A stretch of 64,000 nt of DNA. Source: Branchiostoma floridae. Lineage: Eukaryota > Chordata > Leptocardii > Amphioxiformes > Branchiostomatidae. Location of the stretch: positions 17,084,789 to 17,148,788 of the forward strand of contig NC_049994.1 of assembly GCF_000003815.2 (NCBI RefSeq). The letters run 5' to 3'. The notes under the pieces are model-generated. The model was not told the origin of the DNA, ran no database searches, and saw only the letters and a list, made by a program, of their open reading frames with translations. Position numbers and translations under genes: made by a program. Below are positions 23,422 through 34,446 of the stretch, piece by piece. The first letter of the stretch is position 1. Each line of letters begins with the position of its first letter.

Positions 23422-23506
23422 CTGAGAAAGGAGTAAAGAATTGATCATTATCCACGCTAAGAACGTTATGTTTCTTGGTGCGTGTGCCTGTCCATCTATA
23501 GCATAA

Positions 23507-24060
23507 TATGGCAATATATTTATAACAATAATAATCACCAGGTGTATTTTGCCAGCCAGTAGGTACCCAAATTATGAGTAATGAGGCTGTTTAACGTGGT
23601 CGAGGCACCTCCTCGAGCACAGGACCCCCGTTTTACGTCACTCCCGGAAGACGATTTCGTGGAAAGCTTCGTGAGGCTACAGCAATCCGGTCGTCGTTGG
23701 GGTCTCCCATCCAAGAACTGCCCGGACCGCGCGTTGCTTAACTTCCGAGATCGAGGGATCGGGTGTACCAACGCGCCACGCTGTTTCAAAACTATGGGAG
23801 CGTTACGTTTGACCTAAATTCACGTCACATGGGAGGAAAAAAACGTGTCGTCCGAACTATTACAAACACGTCAGACTAAAATGGGGTATAACCGACGTCC
23901 TTTTATCAATAACTTAGTTAACGATTGAGTAAGACGTGAATTGTCCACGACCCACTTTGTAGAACGTACGTGACGTGCTGAGATCCGTGTTTAACTCACA
24001 TGGCAGATAACAGATAACAGATGGCACACGTCCGACATACCAAAACACGTCGCACATGGC
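23507..24060. repeat. ACGTCAC-rich repeat split by a SINE
   Basis: Begins TATGGCAATATAT at 23507, is interrupted to about 23786, and resumes with TGTTTCAAAACTATGGGAGC and ACCTAAATTCACGTCACATG, which aligns with the start of the copies at 12038 and (inverted) 13656. Confidence 0.65.
23525..23787 (-). mobile_element. 5S-rRNA-derived SINE
   Basis: On the minus strand from about 23787 the head reads GATCTCGGAAGTTAAGCAAC, then GGTCCGGGCAGTTCTTGG and GATGGGAGACC, which are the internal promoter boxes (A box, C box) of 5S rRNA. The 3' part of the 5S gene (GCTGTAGCC) is recognisable, then an unrelated body runs to about 23530. This is the SINE3 type; a plain 5S pseudogene is the alternative. It lies inside the ACGTCAC repeat. 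Confidence 0.8.
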
Positions 24061-24135
24061 TTATGTTGCTGGAAATGACGCCGCAGCGTGTTCACCACCA
24101 TCACAGTTGCTAACCATGCTGACCACACATCTGTA

Positions 24136-24304
24136 ATCTCCAAGCAGATCCTACGGTAGCACAAGATAGTATGAAAAGCTGGCAGAGGAGTGAAGCCGGC
24201 TTAGGAGTGTGTTTCGCTACATGGCAAATGGACACCTTTTGGCTGACCACACTCCTTGGCCAGTTTGGTACTATCTTATGCCATCGTAGGATCTGCTTGG
24301 AGAT
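24136..24304. mobile_element. TA-flanked MITE, copy 1
   Basis: Inverted ends ATCTCCAAGCAGATCCTACG and CGTAGGATCTGCTTGGAGAT, flanked by TA on both sides (24134-24135 and 24305-24306). The TA target and short body suggest a Tc1/mariner-type non-autonomous element. Confidence 0.8.
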
Positions 24305-24337
24305 TAGCATCTGTACATTTCCAGTACCAACTTGACA

Positions 24338-24530
24338 GTGTGCCAAAAAAGTAGTTACTCAAGCAAATGGATATGGTTTTGGAAACGGTCAGACGTTTCA
24401 ACTGCTATTCAGCATTTTTCGTCAGTGACACCGAAGAGATCTAGTTTCTAGAAAACTGTTGGATAGCAGTTGGAACGTCTGAACGTTTCCAAACCATATC
24501 CAGTTGCCTGAATAACTACTTTTTGCCGTA
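24338..24530. mobile_element. Palindromic MITE-like repeat
   Basis: Arms of about 85 bp: GCCAAAAAAGTAGTTACTCA on the left pairs with the reverse complement of TGAATAACTACTTTTTGCC on the right, and GGATATGGTTTTGGAAACGG pairs with CGTTTCCAAACCATATCC. A half copy is at 4470-4565. Confidence 0.75.
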
Positions 24531-24566
24531 TTTTATTATCTGGATGTCTAACCTACATCGACGTAC

Positions 24567-24770
24567 CTGACAGTGTGTTTCTGTAGTCGATACAACCATG
24601 GCAGTTACAGTGGTGTACGGTGTTTCCACACCAGGCGGCGGTTGAGCAGCACGGGATCACACCGTAAGGGTCGCACTCGGCAGGTTGGCCGTTTTCTGCA
24701 GGGTAGTGCTGTCCGCAGCGGCCATCATCGCGCCACATCTTGGGACCTTCTGGCGATATCCCGTCAGCTG
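24567..24770 (-). CDS. Hevein-like chitin-binding exon of gene G
   Basis: 204 bp, phase 1 to 1. Reads DDGRCGQHYPAENGQPAECD, PYGVIPCCSTAAWCGNTVHH and CNCHGCIDYR. The CCS-x4-WCGN core and the eight-Cys pattern match the hevein (CBM18) fold, with the lengthened first loop seen in marine invertebrates. Known role of the fold: binding GlcNAc polymers. Confidence 0.75.
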
Positions 24771-24832
24771 CTGCAACGGGTCGTAACAAGTGCCATATAT
24801 ATATATTATATATATATTATATTATATATATA

Positions 24833-24874
<42 letters not shown>

Positions 24875-27800
24875 CCGCACGCCTCTAGAACAACGAATAT
24901 GTAGATACTGCAATTTAGATAAGTTAGTAGTAGAATGTACATTTTGTAGTAGAATGCAGTTTGTACAAGAAAGAGAGAGCTGAACTCTATAGACTGATAG
25001 AACTCATGTTCCCCCACTTCATGCAACTAAGTAATATAGACAAATTTATATTTCTTATGAATTTAGACACATCTTTACTTATAAAGCATATCTGTTCCTA
25101 TATTTTCAATATCACAAAGAAACGAGAAGTCGAATTCACGTAGTAGAATTACAATTCTTGTGTATTGTAGATTCATTGTATATATTTCATGTATCTCTTG
25201 TTTCGACCTGTACTGAACCCAGTGGGTATGTATGTACAATGAAGGTCTTCATTCATTCATTCATTCATATAATCTGTGTCGCCCCCCGCCTATGTTCAAT
25301 GAATCGAATGTACACGGATGTGCTATCCCAAATGTGCTCCATCCCAAAATCGCTTTTGGTATAGAAGCACGTTTGGGATGCAGGCCTATCCCAAATTAGC
25401 TCCATCCCAAAAGCGCTTTTGGGATAGAAGTAATTTTGGGATGTAACAACGGATTTCTTCCTCTTTCAGAATCTAGAGCTCGGGTAAGTCGTCATTCTTC
25501 TAAGTGTTGGTTACAGCCAGTCCGCTAGGTGTCACTCTGCTTTAGCTGGCAGTCACATGATAATAGTATTATTCCCTCGGACGTCATGACAAAGTGGTGC
25601 AGATCTGAGCCCTCTAACGTTTAATTTTGGAACTGCAGAGGCGTTTTTGTCAAGACATTCATATCATCCTCAGTTGTCAGGATCGTCAAAAGTCACGATG
25701 TACCTTACCTGTTTCGGCGAAAACCTCGACCTCGCAAATCTGCAGATTTTCGGACCGTCCCATCACCTGAATGAGATGGCAACAACACATTTTAGTAATA
25801 ACAACCTTAACTCTCTACACTCATACAGAGATCAAGAATGTATTAGCTAGGTACTTTTTCTTTACTTAATGGTCACCAGGCAACAAGACCTGAAGGTCAT
25901 TTCAAGGTGTTACCTGAAGGCCACTACAAGGTTACGTGTTACATTGTAACTGTAACAGCATCTCTTTGCCCTTAGTCAGAAACATCAAGGTTGAGATCAG
26001 CTCAACTGCTCACTAAAAGTCTCGGCACTACCTGACTCAATAGGCGAAGTAGTGGTTACGAATGCCGAGGCTGAGACTTCCCAGGGTGGTACTGAAGTGG
26101 TTCCCAGCAGGAAAAAAGATGGGGGGGGGGGAGGCAAACCATAACGTGGAGGAGAACTGTGGAGCGAGACCATGATGAGATGTGATGCACCTGGGAGGGG
26201 GTGCAACGGACAGCTGTGAATAGAAATGTATGCAACAATGACGGCCCGCCTCAGTGAACAATGATACTAGTATGTGGCAACGATGATGATGATGATGATT
26301 ACCTGAATGGACACATAACGGCCGGACATCGGCTGGTCGCAGTACACCACAATGGTCGCACCATTGGCTGGACGTGCCGTGTAAGTCTCCCCACACTGGT
26401 CATTCTGGGCGAAGTTCTCATTCGGGCCTACTCGAACCTGGAAGTTTCGCAGTCGATCTCCTACAAATACAATCAACTGAGAGTTTATAAAGATATCATT
26501 TAAGTTATCTTGAAATCAATAATAATAATAATAATGATAATAGGTTTATTGCAAATTCTTGCCCGAGGGCTAATTGCAAGTGACAAAAATGACAGGCAAA
26601 TAATGGTAAACAGCATAGTAAGCGACTTAGAGACACGAGACACTGAATCATCACTCCTGAAGAAGGTCGACGGAAGTGCGAAAATTCGAGGTAAGCAATA
26701 TTTGGTGTTGTATCTTCAATATAGATTACATCAACACAGATGAGCTTTCATGCTGATTACATAGATGTTTGGAAAAGACAGGATTTTTAATTCTCTAAAA
26801 GATGTGTCAATTTTAATAACACTTTAAACAAACCAAATGTGGGGTAGTGTATACGTAGCATAACATAAGGGTGTTTGGCCCAGGAGCAAAAGAAGGGTCC
26901 TGGGTTTAAATCCTGTCATGCCACTGATCTTGTGCTCTAAGCAACTTTAAAATACGACTGTACTCACTCCACCTAGAAGTAAAAAGGTACGGATTTCGGA
27001 AATTATGTTAAATTAAGGCCCCGTGTTTGAGGACGTAAAAGGACCTATACCTCCAACACATAAAAGACCCAACCACACTTGTGAGAAGTAAGAAAGATGA
27101 AGCCCCTGTAAAGTAGGGGTCTTTCCCGGTGGGAGTAGATCACTTAAATTTTTCGCTTGTAACGAACCTGCCCCCCAAACAAATAACGACAATGCCCGCA
27201 AAAAGGCCGAAAAGGAGGCTAACAAAACTGATGCGTTATGCCATAAGAAAACAACAACAACAAAACAAACAAACAAACAATAATGAACTAACCGCAGCAG
27301 TCCCCCCTGTTGAGAACGCTGACCCGGTTAACGGTGTAGGGATCCCCAGCCCCCAGGTCCACCTTCCACCACGGCTGATACACTTGGTTGGTGTGAAGGC
27401 ACTGGTTGTACCAGGAAACGGCCGTCCCTCTGAAGCCGTCCACAGCCTTTTCGGGTCCCCAATGTGAAGGATGAGAGCTTGCTGTTGCTGGCTTGCCAAA
27501 GGCAACGTTACTTTCTGAAAGAAAAAACAACAACGATGGAGAATACACGCAAAGGTTGCGAAGGTACGATGTGAGCGGATCAAACCATTCTGGCCAAAAA
27601 GGGGATAGGGAATTTCCCGAGCAGCCTCGTAACCCCTGCTTCACCTTTAAGTCAGTGATGAGCTTGATGTTTCTGACTTAGGGAGAAGAGATGCTGCTAC
27701 AGTTATCGTTATGGACCGTTCTTCATCTTCATGATGGTAACATTAGGCCCAACGACTAAAAAAAAAATAGTTCACCTATATGCGCGGGGTAAGCTATATC

Positions 27801-30198
27801 CGTCTTTGTATACACTAGTGGGCATTTAGGATACCCAGTCGACCTACAGTGCACGTGTTTTCAAGTTGCAATATTAAAAAAAAAACACGGTCGGACAACT
27901 TGACCATGGTTTTGAAAACAACGGATATTGCTTACACCGCGGATATGTATGAACTAGCGTTAAGGATGCCTGGATCTTTTCGTGTTGATTTTGTTTTAAT
28001 TTATGCATGATGAGATTTGAGTTGGCGTCCACAAAAAGTCCTACTTTGAAAACACAGAAAACAGAAATTAGACATCATGATCACCTTTTACAGCTTGGCA
28101 AATGGTAACTACACACTGGTAACTACACTCAGATGACCCCCCCCCCCCATTACACACTGCCACTGTTTTCTTCAGCACGGAAACAGGAACAACATGTAAA
28201 TCAATTGACATGCAAACCCACGAGGCAAGTGTTAAGATAGCAGAACACTAGTATTTATCCGCGACCCAATGACGTAGGGGGAAAATGTAGTGCGGCCGAA
28301 ATCTGGAAGCGTCTGTAAACACTGTAACGTGAAAGACAGCGGGGCATGAACTTTGCTATATGGTAGTATAACATGTCGGCGTTCAGCTCGTATGTATAAT
28401 ATCATGATGTCCATTTGGTGTATTACAGCTGACTGCCCCGGTGAGCTGGGTGCAGATCCGCAGGGCTCCGCATGACCTCATTTAAAAACGGGCGTAAAAA
28501 CATTTTTTAAACTATAACTTTTGTTTTTGTTTTTCAGTTGTTTTGTGTTTTGCAGGTTATACCCTGGACTTAACGTGCCTGTTATGCGTAATACATCGTG
28601 TTGTATTCTCTATATACCCACCTGTGATACAGTGGTATGACGCCTCCAAGTACTTCTGCACACCCCAGCAGGGGTCTTCACCGAAAATGGAGTATGCGGC
28701 CCGCACGGCGCACTGCCGTTTGCCCTGGCAGGCGCTCCGCACCACTGACAAGCTGTTGACTGCCCGGCAGTCGGCGCGACAGGTGGAGCAAGGGCAGGCG
28801 TGGTCGGTCGACGTGCGGCCGTAGTTGGCGTCCAAGATCAGGAGCGTCTTTCCCTCCACGCACGACAGCTGCAAGGTGCCACTCTCACCACAAGCATAGG
28901 CTGTTGCTGTATCAATGTTTGAGAATCAATGTTGTCAGTATCTCAACAGAAACTGTAGTTGGGGTAGAGATTGTATAATCTCGAAGCGGATCTTGCGGTG
29001 GCATAAGGTAGTACCACCGAGGTGACCAATGAAACTCCTCTGCCAGCTTAACTCCTTCCCAAGCTACCTCCTATTTAATGATATATCTGAGTGCTTTGAC
29101 CCCACAAAATGTGACCCTGCAGTCCAAATTAGTCATCTAGCTGCCAACAGAAGGTATTGGAAGAAACGTACAGTCGCCTCCGCCGCAGCCGACCAATGAT
29201 GATGATGACGATTATACTAGCTTATACCACAGCATATTTGTTTGGAGATTACAGATTGTATACGTTTTCCGGTTACATCATCGCCGTTTCTACGAATCGA
29301 TAGAGATCTGAATTGGAATATGTTTGCCGAGAGAGACGCCAACATCCCCATTCCTGACACTAGTGTGTTAAATCCATGGACAGCTGTGTTTTAATGAGTT
29401 CATGTTTGCTGTCACCTGTATTCAGACACCACAGGAAGAATGCTACTCTAGAAGAATGCTTGCTTTATGCAAAAAGCAGACCTACAATAAATCGACACAA
29501 AATGTCTTTAAAGTAGAAAGTTTACATACAAACAAAATACATACAAAAGTCGTGTACTGTTTACCTTCATGGTCTAACTTAGCCAAACTACTCCTCTGTT
29601 TATCCTTACTCCAACACATTTACATATATACATATACATGTATATGGTGACCAGTCCGTCTTGTTCTGTCCTAACAAACTTGCCACATAATGTGATTAAA
29701 CCACAGGGTGTCTTCTTCATTACCAGTAACCATGGTGACCGCCGTCTGGTCTGGAGTAAAAACAATATGTTTCCCCCCATGAAGGTAAACCTAAAACTTC
29801 ATATACGTGTACATGTATATGGTGACCAGTGCCTCTTGTTTTGTCCTAATAGACTTGCCACATAATGTGATTAATTGCCACATAATGTGATTACTTGCCA
29901 CATAATGTGATTACTTGCCACATAATGTGATTGAACACCACATGGTGCCTGCTTCATTACCAGTGAACATTGTGACCGCCGTCTGGCCCAGACCATTGAC
30001 CTTAATTGTATAGAGAGGAAACGGAGCAAAACAATATGCATCTCTTCAAAGGAAGGTACACATAAAAAGGAACATGGCACTGAGAAATCTTACCATGTGG
30101 CGGGGTGAAGACGAATCTCTGTGACAATGAGTGGTCCCGGGTACGCGCAACCTGCACTTTCGTCTGGTCAATCTTAGCCTTCACCTCTAACATCAGGC
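24567..30198 (-). CDS. Gene G: SUEL, F-type and hevein-like lectin mosaic (partial)
   Basis: Six exons join without a stop, 342 codons in all: 30094-30198, 28622-28900, 27293-27514, 26303-26460, 25709-25766 and 24567-24770. Joins read PPH-AYACG, CIT-ESNVAF, CC-GDRLRN, SIQ-VMGRS and ET-AADGIS. Domains in order: unknown, SUEL (rhamnose-binding) lectin, F-type (fucose-binding) lectin, hevein-like chitin-binding module. Neither a signal peptide nor a start codon was found, so 5' exons are missing or lie in 30.2-32 kb. Three sugar-binding folds in a row suggest a secreted or surface glycan-recognition protein; membrane anchoring is not shown. Confidence 0.75.
24797..24872. repeat. (AT)n microsatellite
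   Basis: Nearly pure alternating AT in several blocks, between the hevein exon and a LINE fragment. Confidence 0.9.
24873..25275 (+). mobile_element. Decayed LINE 3' end with (ATTC)n tail
   Basis: Two frames give RICRYCNLDKLVVE, then LYRLIELMFPHF, DKFIFLMNLD and YIFNITKKRE, a C-terminal zinc-knuckle tail known from CR1/L2-type non-LTR reverse transcriptases, broken by at least one frameshift near 24975. It ends in an ATTC repeat at 25252-25268. It lies in an intron of gene G, antisense to it. Confidence 0.7.
25325..25447. repeat. Duplicated hairpin repeat
   Basis: Two tandem units with TATCCCAAAT, CCATCCCAAAA and TTTGGGATG. The second contains the perfect 22-bp palindrome with core CCCAAAAGCGCTTTTGGG (25404-25425). 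Confidence 0.8.
25709..27514 (-). CDS. F-type lectin domain of gene G (three exons)
   Basis: Exons 27293-27514, 26303-26460 and 25709-25766. The first gives NVAFGKPATASSHPS, AVDGFRG, CLHTNQVYQPWWKVDLG and NRGDCC; the second GDRLRNFQVRVG and MSGRYVSIQ; the third LQICEVEVFAET. The fucose-binding signature, a His followed by R-x-D-x4-R, is present as H...RGDCCGDR, although the spacing from His to Arg is 28 rather than the usual 26. Beta-sandwich domain; known to bind fucosylated glycans. Confidence 0.85.
26516..26605 (-). mobile_element. Retroelement 3' tail, family X
   Basis: On the minus strand: TTGCAATTAGCCCTCGGGCA, AATAAACC and an (ATT)n tail. A second copy is at 49463-49545. Only the 3' end remains. 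Confidence 0.6.
26873..27120 (+). mobile_element. Degenerate tRNA-type SINE
   Basis: A B-box-like GGGTTTAAATCC is followed by CTGTCATGCCACTGATCTTG and a CACTCCACC body related to the SINE at 30930-31135. Confidence 0.5.
28622..28900 (-). CDS. SUEL (rhamnose-type) lectin exon of gene G
   Basis: 279 bp, phase 1 to 1. Reads YACGESGTLQLSCVEGKTLL, ILDANYGRT, DCRAVNSLSVVRSACQG and FGEDPCWGVQKYLEASYHC. The ANYGRT and FG-DPC-x-KYLE motifs and the Cys spacing are diagnostic of the sea-urchin egg lectin family; an extra CPCSTC cluster between them is unusual. The family binds L-rhamnose or D-galactose. Confidence 0.88.
28978..29249. mobile_element. TA-flanked MITE, copy 2
   Basis: Ends ATCTCGAAGCGGATC and TTTGGAGAT with TA on both sides (28976-28977 and 29250-29251). 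The body is longer and more diverged than at 24136. Confidence 0.6.
30094..30198 (-). CDS. Upstream exon of gene G, domain unknown
   Basis: 105 bp, phase 1 to 1, acceptor CATTCACTAG, donor CATG-GTAAGA. Reads LMLEVKAKIDQTKVQVART then RDHSLSQRFVFTPPH. It joins the SUEL exon in frame. I do not recognise the sequence; it could be the end of a beta-rich domain. The phase match is the main support. Confidence 0.45.
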
Positions 30199-30434
30199 CT
30201 AGTGAATGTCGTTTAGACTTGGGTTAGAATCCTCTTAAATATCAGACATTTTTCAACGGATTTGTTAAATGCAAGGCCATTTAACCGCTCCTATAAATAC
30301 ATGTATATGCAATGGCTTAAGTTCATGAAGGAAAGTATTTTGCTAGGAGATATAAAACAACAACGCGCTTTATTGACACGACAGAAAGTACAGTGACTTT
30401 TGTATGTTCAAATATAAGCTACAACAAAATAGTG

Positions 30435-30436
<2 letters not shown>

Positions 30437-30511
<75 letters not shown>

Positions 30512-30533
30512 CACACACATATACATATATATA

Positions 30534-30564
<31 letters not shown>

Positions 30565-30566
30565 GT
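30437..30566. repeat. (AT)n and (GA)n microsatellite
   Basis: AT run to about 30530, followed by a GA/AG run. Confidence 0.9.
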
Positions 30567-30929
30567 GAACAGCGTTTTTGCAGGCATAAATATTCTATAT
30601 GTACAGGAGGAGAACAGTTGTCTTCGATAGAGTTCCATAGTTCGACGGTCCGAGGAAAGAAGCTGTTGCTGTAGAAGTATCTTAATTGTGTATAAAGAAC
30701 TGTGTTAACAGCTAAGGTGGACCTACTGACTTTGCAACTGGGCCGCTTCCTGCTTAGTTAATCCGTACACATTCGGGCTTGGCCACATCACAGCAAAGTA
30801 CAGGAGAACAAAGGCCTTGCTGTAGGTCCAGTTTGCCATGTTGATCGTTCTTGGGCTAAGAATAAAGAAATGCAACGTTAACAGCCGGCTTTGTTAACTA
30901 TGATAACTTGCAAAAGTAAGCGGTCGTGT

Positions 30930-31135
30930 GAGTAAGAGTGTTCCGCCCAGTTCCAAACGGTCCCTGGTTCGAGCCCTGTCGTGTCACCGACCTTGTGTCC
31001 GTAGGAAAGGGACTTAACACAACTTGTCTCACTCCACCCTGCTGTAAATGAAATGGGTACATGACTTCGGATGTTAAAAGACGATGGGAGGAGAGGGTTG
31101 GGATTCGCCTCCCAATACCGTGCGCTAGGCACATG
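30930..31135 (+). mobile_element. tRNA-derived SINE
   Basis: B box GGTTCGAGCCC at 30966-30976, then CTGTCGTGTCACCGACCTTG, GGAAAGGGACTTAACAC and CACTCCACCCTGCTGTAAAT. Fragments with the same body are at 26873 and about 31300-31440. Confidence 0.7.
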
Positions 31136-31624
31136 TGCCTTAAAAAGGCATTGGGACTACCCGTACATGTATGTACCTTTACCGTTTTTACTTGCCAAAG
31201 GTACCCTCTGGTCTAGTTTTACCTGTATCACACGATGGAATCAACGCAATCTACTGGCTAACACTACAAAGTTAACGGAATGTAAAGTACAGGTCCTTTT
31301 CCTTACATTCCTGGCTAGACTTTGTGTCCTTAGGTAAGGCATGAAACATTTCCCGACTCCGCCCAGGTACCTGGCTTGGTTGAAATGTTTGGGGAGGTAA
31401 AATTTAAAAGGCGATGGAATTAGAAGGATGGGTCTATGACATCATAGTCGACTGGCCTCAAAAAGGCTTTTGGAACTTTAACTTTTACATAGTCATACCC
31501 ATTTAAAAGATGGCTTCCCATGACTTACCTTGTCTATGAGGATGTCTCTACATGGACGGAGTGTTGACAAACCCCTACGCGACCACCTGGCTTCTGGTCT
31601 TCGTGCAACGTACACTATGTATGT

Positions 31625-31679
<55 letters not shown>

Positions 31680-32280
31680 TGCATGTAACAACGTTTAAAA
31701 TGTCATTACTTATCTGTTGTTATTGCATTACATGAGCACAATGGCTTTATTTTCGGCAGCTCTTGCAACTTGAAGCAACAATATATGTTCATTAGTAGTC
31801 AATTAAATGGTAATTAGTTGTCTGGGAGGAGAGAAACATATTTCTGTTAATCAAGTCCAATGCCAAGCAACCATTTGTTAAGACATGCCAAACACATCCT
31901 AAATTCAATTTGCGGGGAAAATGGAAGGGTTTTAGCCTATAGTCAAAACCCGTCCTGGGTTCAAATTCGGATGTTATACTGCTCTTGATAAATACCTTAA
32001 CACCAAAAAGCCCACTTTGAAAAGGGATAAGGAATGTTTACTGACGCCCATAGACCAACTTGCTCCAAAGTTACAACAGATTACATGACCAACTGAACGT
32101 CTTGTCTTTGTGTTACGCATGTAACAACGTTTAAAGTCTATTAAGTCTAACGTCTGCAGTGACTAATCTGTTCTAATAACTGCATTACGTGAACACAAGG
32201 GCTTTCAGGTTAAGGTTGACTGCAAAGAAATAAAAGAATGGTGTCTCCGCATGGGGTACCAGTTCCCCACTTGGCCTTTT
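31136..32280. other. No firm gene
   Basis: SINE fragments and an (AT)n run at 31627-31675. On the minus strand a perfect donor (GACAAG-GTAAGT near 31528) follows a short open frame (RRPEARWSRRGLSTL); it could be a 5' exon of gene G, but nothing else supports it. Confidence 0.45.
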
Positions 32281-32349
32281 TTTGTGCATTAATTACTCTT
32301 TACAGTCAAATCTGTACTAGTGACAACTTCTAAAAAGGGGAAATCTGTA

Positions 32350-32574
32350 CTCTCCAAGCAGAGGTTAGGCTCCCGCTGTTTTTTAACGTTTTTTTAGTCG
32401 TTTTTATCGGGCTTTCTATTCTTTTTTATATCTTGCTGTGTCAAAACCTAACCTCTGCCTGCAGTCGCAGTTTGGCTGGCGTACTTCAAGAAAAATGACA
32501 AAATAGAAAGCCCGATAAAAACGACTAAAAAAACGTTTAAAAAAACAGCCGAAGCCTAACCTCTGCTTGGAGAG
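32350..32574. mobile_element. TA-flanked MITE, copy 3
   Basis: Arms of about 70 bp. The left starts CTCTCCAAGCAGAGGTTAGG and runs to CGTTTTTATCGGGCTTTCTA; the right is its near-perfect inverse. TA flanks lie at 32348-32349 and 32575-32576. It split a 57-bp satellite unit (GGAAATCTG on both sides). Confidence 0.85.
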
Positions 32575-33315
32575 TAGGAAATCTGGCCATTGATTTACAG
32601 TCAAACCTGTGCAAATACAGACAAAAAGTAAACACCTCTACAACAGGAAAACTTGGCCATTGACACAAAGTAAAACCTGTACTAGTGACTACTTCTACAT
32701 AAGCATCATCTGGCCATAAATATACAGTCAAACCTGTACTAGTGATCACTTCCACATAAGGATCATCTGGCCATAAATATACAGTCAAACTTGTACTAGT
32801 GATCACTTCTACATAAGGATCATCTGGCCATAAATATACAGTCAAACTTGTACTAGTGATCATTTGTACATAAGGATCATCTGGCTATAAATATACAGTC
32901 AAACTTGTACTAGTGATCACTTCTACATAAGGATCATCTGGCCATAAATATACAGTCAAACCTGTACTAGTGATCACTTCTACATTAGGATCATCTGGCC
33001 ATAAATATACAGTCAAACCTGTACTAGTGATCACTTCTACATTAGGATAATCTGGCCATAAATATACAGTCAAACCTGTACTAGTGATCACTTCTACATA
33101 AGCATCATCTGGCCATAAATATACAGTCAAACTTGTACTTGTGATCATTTCTACATAAGGATCATCTGGCCATAAATATACAGTCAAACTTGTACTAGAG
33201 ATCACTTCTACATAAGGATCATCTGGCCATAAATATACAGTCAAACCTGTACTAGAGATCACATCCACAAGAACCACCTGACTATTGATACACACTCAAA
33301 TCTGTGCAAGTGACC
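32575..33315. repeat. 57-bp satellite array II
   Basis: About 12 copies, much more uniform than array I, with AAGGATCATCTGGCCATAAA and TATACAGTCAAAC. The spacing is 57 bp. It ends about 150 bp past the stop codon of gene C. Confidence 0.9.
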
Positions 33316-33468
33316 CCTTCACTTTTCGCAATATATTAAAGTAAGGGTTGGATGCTTCAGACAGTATTTATCAGTGAGATAGAGATGACAACGCTCTCAC
33401 TGGTAGAACGGGTACGTAAATGTCTTATGGGTAGTAGAAAGCAGTGTCTGACAAATTACTGGAGTAGA

Positions 33469-34322
33469 TCAAGGAAACACCATGTGGCGTGGAAAGATGG
33501 TTACAGTGCCGTCTTGTGGGTTAGTCGCCACCAACTGTCCATCCAGTCCCATGGTCAGACCCCACGGGTTTGTAATGTTCGCGACAGTACGGACAAACTC
33601 CCCGTGGCTTGTGAACATGTCTACCCTGTTGTTGCCACTGTTTGCCACGATGATGTGACCCATGGGTGTAATACAGATGTCTTTGGGGAATATCAGTCGG
33701 CCCTCCTGGTGTCCAAATGATCCAAATGTGAATATTTTGTTTCCAGAGTGACTATACACCTGAACACTAACGTAGTCCGTCAGCAGGATATTTCCGTCGT
33801 TGTCAGACATGACTCCATGGATTCCCACACTTCGCTCTTTACCTAACGCTTTAAAACTCCGAACTAGAAAGCCATTGGGTTGGAACATCATCATAGTTTG
33901 TCCCTCTCCCACAATAACTTTGTTGTTGCGCGCGTCTATCGCAATGCGGGGCTGAGGAATCTGATTCAAGAAGCGTACATCGAACTTCTTTATAGGCAGT
34001 CCATCCCTACGGTACTGTACGACATGTGCGTCAGGACTAAATATAACCTTTCCCCCCACTACCCACAGGTAGCCAGGTTTCACATCAATAGCAACACTGA
34101 AGGGATGTATTCTCCTATTTTCACCCGGTAATATCGTTGGGAAGAGACGCAGATATGTCCCATTAATGCTGAAGACTTGAACGCGATTGTTACTCAAGTC
34201 AGTCACAAATATCTCGTTGTCAGCAGATACAGCCACTCCGTTGTTTTCTCTAAATTTTCCAGGTTCCTTTCCTCTCCCACCAAAGGTGATCTTCGGCATC
34301 TTTCTGCATCTGTCATGGTTTT
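33469..34322 (-). CDS. NHL propeller, last exon of gene C
   Basis: Entered in phase 1 at CCTCTTGCAG (ENHDRCRKMPKITFGG). Six blades, including NGVAVSADNEIFVTDLSNN, IAIDARNNKVIVGEGQ, GNILLTDYVSVQVYS, GHIIVANSGNNRVDMF and GQLVATNPQDGTVTIFP. Confidence 0.87.
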
Positions 34323-34369
34323 CTGCAAGAGGTGATAAACAATTTGTAGGCGCAATAGTTATTTACTGT

Positions 34370-34446
<77 letters not shown>

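Noticed and set aside
23581-23817. Plus-strand frame MRLFNVVEAPPR as a protein
   Set aside because: The minus strand is a 5S rRNA-like sequence with internal promoter boxes; the frame is a by-product of its GC content.
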